Shown: positions 57,674 through 64,000 of the stretch, one piece after another | Layout of the letters: each line of letters begins with the position of its first letter | Position numbering within the stretch: position 1 is the first letter of the stretch | Assembly: GCF_905475465.1 (NCBI RefSeq) | Contig: NC_062240.1 | Location: forward strand, 8,013,001-8,077,000 | Direction of reading: 5' to 3' | DNA length: 64,000 nucleotides | DNA from: Pieris napi | Lineage: Eukaryota > Arthropoda > Insecta > Lepidoptera > Pieridae | Made by a program: the position numbers and the translations under genes | The notes under the pieces: model-generated | The model's database searches: none | What the model saw: only the letters and a program-made list of their open reading frames with translations | Told to the model about the DNA's origin: nothing

Positions 57674-59254
57674 TGTATATGTTAACAAATAAATAAAATA
57701 AATACTGTTAGCGTATTTGTATGGCTTTTTATCAGGAAATCCCAAAAATCTTAATACAATATCGAATTATCAGTTCTTAGTTAGAAAAAACTATTCGTCA
57801 ATTAGTAAATCTAGGGTCCCATTATTTTATCAACCGGTGAAGTTCATGACATGGTGAAAGTCGACGTCATGATGTTGTATATTACGTGTAGATGGCGCTA
57901 TCTTCAAAGCGTTTCAAAAATACTTAAGCAGGGCTGTGTTATAAGGATCAATATTCATATTATATCAACAATAGACCGCTATTATGATTTTAATGAAGTT
58001 GCCTTTGCAAACTTGCATTTTTTTCTACTTTAAGTAATAAATTTAAATATAATTGTTTTTAAATTATTCTATAGACTGATCGTATAGTATTCGATGAAAA
58101 ATGGTATGATTGTTTATATATAATATAGAATATATTGGAATTTCAGCTTTAAAATTAATGAACAATTCATTTTAATGACTCGTTAATTAATAATTTTAAC
58201 GACAAATAAATTGACCCTTTAACTTCAAAGCCGTTATAGCAAAATAAGGCAGAGCGTGAACACCTCGAACACAATAAGTTTTAATGAGGAAAGTTTAAAA
58301 TTAACTCTGTACCTAAGTAATTATTACAAGATTAATGAACTAGTATCTAATAATTTTCCAAGTAATAACTATCAATAACATTTTATTAATGTAACAAAGC
58401 TCTAATTATCAGTTTGAACTAACTATTTGGAACTTGTTAAAAGTTTAAAAATTGTCATGAGTAAGTATTACGCATCGTAGCAAATACTGCTAAGACGATA
58501 CAACTTTTATAAGACGAGTAAGTATCTTCTATTTACCTATAAAAAAATAACGGTCGTGCGCTTTAATGGAACAAACATCTTTCCGAAGCTTTGCTGAATT
58601 CACAAAGGCCCTACACTTTTGCTTAAACCAACAGTTTTAAAAATTATGAATTCAAAACATAACTAAATGATTTAAATAATTTTGTGTAAGTATGAATATG
58701 TAGAAGGCACTAATTCATACTGTTATATAAAGCCTTAATTTGACCTTACATGGATAAGTTCGCTTTGAAGAAAAAAGCTAAGTAAGATCTAGCTATCTAT
58801 CTATAGATAAGATTTTCAGAGCTCGTTATTGAATTTCATTAGACGATCTTTTGTTAGTGAGTTGTTTGAGTTTAAATCCAGTACAAAGTGGTTACCAACA
58901 TTAAGAAACTAACTTAGAACAAGGAAACAATTCAATCAAGTTTAGGCATGCTAACTTACCATTTGTTGTGGTGAGTTTGTTTCATGTGTAAATAGCGAGT
59001 CTTCGGCCAAACAATATTAGGTACGTTTTCTCTAGTAAAAATGTATTCTCTTGAAGGCTCATTAAAAATGTATTTTTACGCCAGAAACCAAACCAACTGT
59101 TAGCTGTCACAAAGTTATTCCGATAAGAGATTAATAACATAACTTCAACAATACCGAACTCACGTAAATCAAGCGTCGTATTTTCGCAAAACTTTTCATC
59201 ATATTATTTTCCAATTTCTACATTACCAACTCATTTTATATTAATTATAAAATT
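57674..59254. other. no gene recognised
   Basis: HEATR1 3' flank and AT-rich DNA. The plus frame at 57851-58033 has no motif. Confidence 0.5.
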
Positions 59255-59410
59255 CAGTTGCAGCGTGTTAGCCTAGTGGTTAAGCACGCGATTCTTGGCC
59301 CACAGATCGGGTGTTAAAACTCCGTTCACATTGTTTTTTTCTACGTGCACAACATTTGCTCGTACGGTAGTGAAAAATGTCATTAGAGCCATCTTGCCAA
59401 TGAAACTGAT
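59255..59410 (+). mobile_element. tRNA-derived SINE, decayed
   Basis: The A-box-like GTTAGCCTAGTGGTTAAGCA is followed by a degraded B box (GGGTGTTAAAACTCC) and a body with CGTGCACAACATTTGCTCGT, similar in layout to family S1 but strongly diverged. Confidence 0.5.
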
Positions 59411-62400
59411 TCAAATAAAAAAATCGACACGTCAAGAATAATTAATAAACATAAATTATTGATGAATTAGATCTATTATGCCCATGCCTTGAGAGTTATA
59501 GAACGTAATACTATAACACTTAAGTTAGGTGAGATTTACTTATATATGTATTTACTATGTACGTTAAGTAACGTGCGTGCGAAATGTTAGACTAGAAATT
59601 AAAATCTTTTAGTGTAAGAATTAGATCATTGTATTGGATTTGACTTGTAAGTCTTGCCTTAGTAATCTTACCTTACGATCACACATTAAAATAATGTTGC
59701 ATCACTTTTATTTGCAAAGTGGCACGAAAGTAATGACATTACATTGAATAGCTACGTTACTTGTGTTTATAGTACGTTTAAATGTAAGGTATTCAGTAGT
59801 AAATATAGCTAATAAATAATGAACAACAAATCTGCAAGTGAAATTCCCAAAGCAGTTGCACTTGCTTCTTCATTTGCATCACAAGGATCCCCACTATTTT
59901 GACTTAGGAAGCTATTCTTAAAACATTTGCATATTCAATAGCATTTACCGTACATTTAGTATGTCTTCCTAGATGTTCACTGTATTCAGAAAAAGTGGTC
60001 GACACAAAATTAGCTGATACCAAGCGCTTCCTTCGACCTAAAAAGAGTATCATCAACCACTAGATCCACTGACTGGCTGTAAATTGGTTTTATGAGTTTG
60101 TATTCTTATAAAGAAACTCAGATCTGAGCAATAGGAATATAGAAGTAGTCAACCAAAGAACAGATAACGATATTTGGAAGGGCGTTTGTCAATTTATGTA
60201 CAAGAACTGTGACTGACTCCCACTATTTATAACACATAATGCAAAATCTATGAAATATGATTATATTAAGACACGGTGCATATCCGTGATACACTTACGA
60301 TGCTTTATTGTTTCATTTATTTATTATTCCAAGAGTCAGCTTCTACTTGTAGTACACACATAAAAATAATAATGAACGTGTTAACCCTATAGCATGAGCC
60401 ATTTCCGACATCTTACTTTTAATATCAAATAACCTATGTTTTTCGTTGATCTTATTCATAGAAATGGAATTATTTTCTGTTTTCTAAACGCGCTGCATGC
60501 GCAAAGACAATTATACGGTCCTTGATTTCACGTTGTCGTCAAATAACAAGAAATAGCTAGCATAAGCTAGCTATAAAGCTACACCAACTTTTCGTGTCAG
60601 AGACAGCAGATATCAACAGAAATCTTTAGCAGTAAAAGCATTGTATCATTGTAGAATCTAGAAAAAAGTAACCCTACATTCCATTTCTTTATTTACAACC
60701 TGAAATAAAGAAATGAAATGTAGTTGTTGTGTTTTTCAGTTTTTTCTACGGAAACATCCTTGAATCTACGGTTCGTAGCAGACTTCAACAGAAATCGAGC
60801 GTTAATCGCGTACAACCAATTCTAATATAACGCTGGTTTAATAGTATGGATTCAATTTAATCAAGTATTATGTAATCGTATTTACGTTAGTTTTGAGTTT
60901 ACGAACTAATTAAGTTGACACGAGTAACGGCATAACTCGTAAATTAATCATCGTGATGTCGGATTTCAACATGCTTTGTTATTAGAAAACAAGCTGTTTC
61001 TCTAGCGAGACATAAGTGTTATTTATTTATTTTATGTAGTTAACAGGATATGTGTTTAAATAAAATAAATAACATTAATTTAGAAGAATTAAGCCATTAA
61101 CAGATTATAATTATCATATAACACTCTAACTTAACTTCTGCCTCGTAAATCTTTAAAATCACTAATTTTATTAACCTTTTCAATCTTCAAGTACAGTCAG
61201 GGTCAAATCTAATCTGTGTTTAACAGTATATGTTTACTATAATTTTGCTTGTCATCCGCTAGAACTTACCCTTCGCCGACTATATTATCATAATGTATAT
61301 ATTTACAGGAAAGGGAAGTGAGGACTCTATATTATAATTGTGACTAATATAAACAATTTTCTTCCGAACAACGCTTGCATATTGTATCAAGCTTACTTCA
61401 TCTAGTTTTCGTATTAAATCTTTTTTTATTACATAAATGTTTGTGGAGATTTCTATAAAACTAGAGATTCTTTTTGTGTCTTTAATTATCACATATATGT
61501 ACATTAATATAACATGAATACAGTAAAATTCGACGAAATACAAGGTGTAATTGATAAGAACATATACGGATTCTCAAAGAGAAGTCACAAACTATACAAT
61601 GAGAAGGCATCCATCCAATTGCATTGCAACTTGAGAGCTGAATGTTCAACTTGTGAAATGCAATTCATCTGTGGCTTCGAGTGCAAAGTTTTTCATAAGT
61701 AGCAAGTATTGAACGCGTAAGCCAGAATTAAACTAATTAAACATAGGAAAGTGATTTTATTCTACCGACCCGACCAAGGATCGCCCTCATTATATCGAAA
61801 TATAATTTTACAGAGAATAAATTAAGTGTATTACTATGGTGTTTGTTTGGTTGTTTGTTTGTTTGGCTTCATAACCACTGGACTGATTTGAGAAATTCTT
61901 TCACCATTAGAATCCCACATTAACACATAGGCATGGGATATTAAATATTTTCAAAAACTTCGATAATGAAACCCAAGGTGTGAGAGAAATAGGTACCAAT
62001 AAAATCTCTGTATGGGAAACGTTGCGGAAACTATTGACAATAGAGTAAAGTTATGTTCTGCAGTTTTATAGGACATATCAATATCTACAAAAGAGTCCGG
62101 GATAACATATGTCTAACTATTAAATATTTAATAAAATAAATATCCAGTATTTTTAGATATAAATAAACTTTATTTAAAACAAAATACGGTATAGATATAT
62201 AAATATTAATAAATACAATTAATACAAAGATGAATATAACTCGGTAACAAATTTAATGAATAAGTTATAGTTATATGTAGTTCTTGAGTTGTTTTTATCA
62301 GGGCTAGGGGAATAAATACAGAGTGAAATGAATATGAGACCTAGCGCTAACAATAATGATGACGTATCATAATTGGATTTTTGTTTACATATTTGAGTCA

Positions 62401-63088
62401 TATTTAGCAATCTTCACTTTGAATCTTACCGTAAATGGCTTAGGAACGAACTTTTAATGAGCGACACGGCTAAATACGGCGGTTAGGTTTTTAAACTTTT
62501 AACTCCGGTTAAAATTGCATATCATAAATTTTCACATAATGGAAACGATATCTAAATTGGTTTAAGAAATTTGAGAAAATATCATTATTGTGACGACATT
62601 CATTACCGAAAATTAATCTTAATACTGAACCCTTTATTAGACTATATGTTTCTTGCATCTTATTTCTTTGAAATGAATGTAAAGCCTATTCAGGTTTCAC
62701 TGAAATTGACCAACTGCTGATACGGCTCACGTGGCTGTTCCAAATTTTTATAGCTGAAGATGCGCGATACCCTAAAACCTAAGAGTAGCTTTAAATATGT
62801 GTGACTAGGTGTAAGTCGTATTTAAGACGTTATTTCATATAAATCAGATTTAAATATTTTTTGTCTTATTCATTTCTCGCATCATCTCAAAGTTGCAATG
62901 CCTCCTTCATGTCCTTAATTACTCTGGTGAGCCTGCCCGATAGATTGAGATAATCCGAATTTGAGCCTCTGATCATACCCGTAGGGCTCCGTCTGTTTCC
63001 TTAGGTCTCTTGGTGCTGACATCCCGCACTTATTTATATATTCACAATTCTAACTTCTCATATATTTAGTTACCTAATGCAGCTTGCT
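59411..63088. other. no gene recognised; foldback at 60674-60723 and (TTTG)n at 61839-61866
   Basis: AT-rich intergenic DNA. 60674-60694 and 60703-60723 are complementary at 20 of 21 positions around an 8-nt loop. 61839-61990 carries a TTTG microsatellite followed by ATAACCACTGGACTGATTTG, a dispersed repeat end. Small frames (61280-61543 minus, 61514-61702 plus, 62219-62410 minus) have no motif. Confidence 0.45.
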
Positions 63089-63114
63089 AATATATATATG
63101 TATATATATATATA
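63089..63114. repeat. (TA)n microsatellite
   Basis: TATATATATG followed by a TATATATATATATA run immediately upstream of the first right-end Helitron. Confidence 0.8.
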
Positions 63115-63130
63115 CTCCCGTCATTTATCT

Positions 63131-63528
63131 TCTAATATAATATAATCTCGTTTATGCCTATTCAGTAAGTCTGAGAATCGGCTACTATGTAACTTTCAAA
63201 CCTCTTAATGTTAAGGGTGGTCCAGCTCAATAGATAAAATTTTTGTTTTTATTTTTTTATGATACCTACAGCATACAAAAATACATACAACCCTTAATTT
63301 TCACCGCTCTACGATCAACCCCTATTTTTTATTTGTTGATTAAAATCTTATGACTTGAACTCTGAGGTTTATATAGAGAAAAATTCACAGAAAAACCTAA
63401 AAAGTTTTCATTCCAGAAAACCGAACAGTCTCGGGGGTAGCATAGCAATATGTTCCATGTTGGTATGTACTAAATAGGTAGGCTAAGTAAAATCACGTTA
63501 AGGAGAAACGAAGTTCGCAGGTAGCTAG
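63131..63528 (+). mobile_element. non-autonomous Helitron
   Basis: Starts TCTAATATAATATAATCTCG. Shares the internal CAGTAAGTCTGAGAATCGGC and TTGAACTCTGAGGTTTATAT blocks with the copy at 315-707. Ends AACGAAGTTCGCAGGTAG plus CTAG at 63525-63528. Confidence 0.65.
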
Positions 63529-63744
63529 TCTTCTACTATATAAAAATAAGTCGGGGTTTCCTTCCTGACGCTATAACTCCAGAACGCACGAACCGATTTC
63601 CACGGTTTTGCATTCGTTGGAAAGGTCTCGGGCTCCGTAAGGTTTATAGCAAAGAAAATTCAACAGAAAAGCGGGATCACCAAACGAAATGTTACATAAA
63701 ACGAAGCCATCTGGTGGCGAAACGGAGTTCGCCGGGTTTGCTAG
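63529..63744 (+). mobile_element. non-autonomous Helitron, complete
   Basis: 216 bp starting TCTTCTACTATATAAAAATA, AGTCGGGG. The internal block is ACGCACGAACCGATTTCCAC. It ends with the hairpin-forming GGAGTTCGCCGGGTTTG plus CTAG followed by T. It begins at the base after the CTAG of the preceding Helitron, so the two are directly end to end. Confidence 0.75.
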
Positions 63745-64000
63745 TTACATATAAATTTCTAAACACATTTCACAGTTCACTGGCTGGCAAGCTTCACAGA
63801 GACCTGTGACTGCCATATAGATTTTTGTGTGTGGGCTTATACACCTTTTTATGTTTCTTCACAATACTTATACTCATTAATGTATAAGCAAGTCGTAGAA
63901 AAATCCGTTAGTTCAGTCACACAGTTAATCACTAGGCAAAGCTCTATTATATACAGTAGGTAACACAAAATTCTTTTATATAAATTTGATCTAATATTGA
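63745..64000. other. no gene recognised
   Basis: Unique AT-rich sequence to the window end. Confidence 0.4.

Overview
This is a eukaryotic nuclear window, AT-rich, intron-bearing and dominated by interspersed repeats. Everything points to a lepidopteran insect (moth or butterfly): tRNA-derived SINEs, short Helitrons starting TCTAATATATAA or TCTTCTACTATA and ending in CTAG, the ubiquitous GGCCGGCAACGCAC-type repeat, and LINE 3' tails typical of that order. The species cannot be named from the sequence.

Protein genes are few. A complete six-exon palmitoyl-protein thioesterase 2-like gene (minus, 46277-49968) stands head to head with a complete four-exon HEATR1/Utp10 ribosome-biogenesis gene (plus, 50677-57673) across a gap of about 0.7 kb that probably serves as a shared promoter region. 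A single-exon gene (minus, 35117-35488) with its own TATA box encodes a 123-residue protein built of 18-residue repeats. Weaker candidates are a terminal exon at 143-230, an orphan exon at 9412-9485, a promoter with a secretory-leader-like stretch at 1926-2170, and a promoter with an orphan first exon at 42274-42514.

Five intact tRNA-Gln genes are scattered through 46 kb. Three are UUG, within 4.1 kb at the left end. Two are CUG, at 28.2 kb and inside intron 4 of the thioesterase gene. A decayed sixth copy is at 7046-7099.

The rest is mobile DNA. 1-9.8 kb: Helitron pieces, a Harbinger-like MITE, LINE and SINE fragments. 12-21.5 kb: SINEs, two with clear target-site duplications, and two LINE 3' ends. 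21.8-27.8 kb: a dense nest of a hairpin-ended repeat family and two long inverted-repeat elements that each keep only the 3' end of a coding gene (a CXC cysteine-rich tail in one, acidic C-terminal exons in the other). 30.9-39.2 kb: more copies of these repeats. 39.6-41.9 kb: the most unusual object, a 2.3-kb inverted-repeat element carrying 14 exact copies of the octamer TGTACGGC. The octamers are organised as convergent pairs whose starts lie exactly 57 bp apart, at a period of about 141 bp. A second MITE is inserted in its middle. Past HEATR1 (57.7-64 kb) no gene is recognisable; two Helitrons lie end to end at 63.1-63.7 kb.
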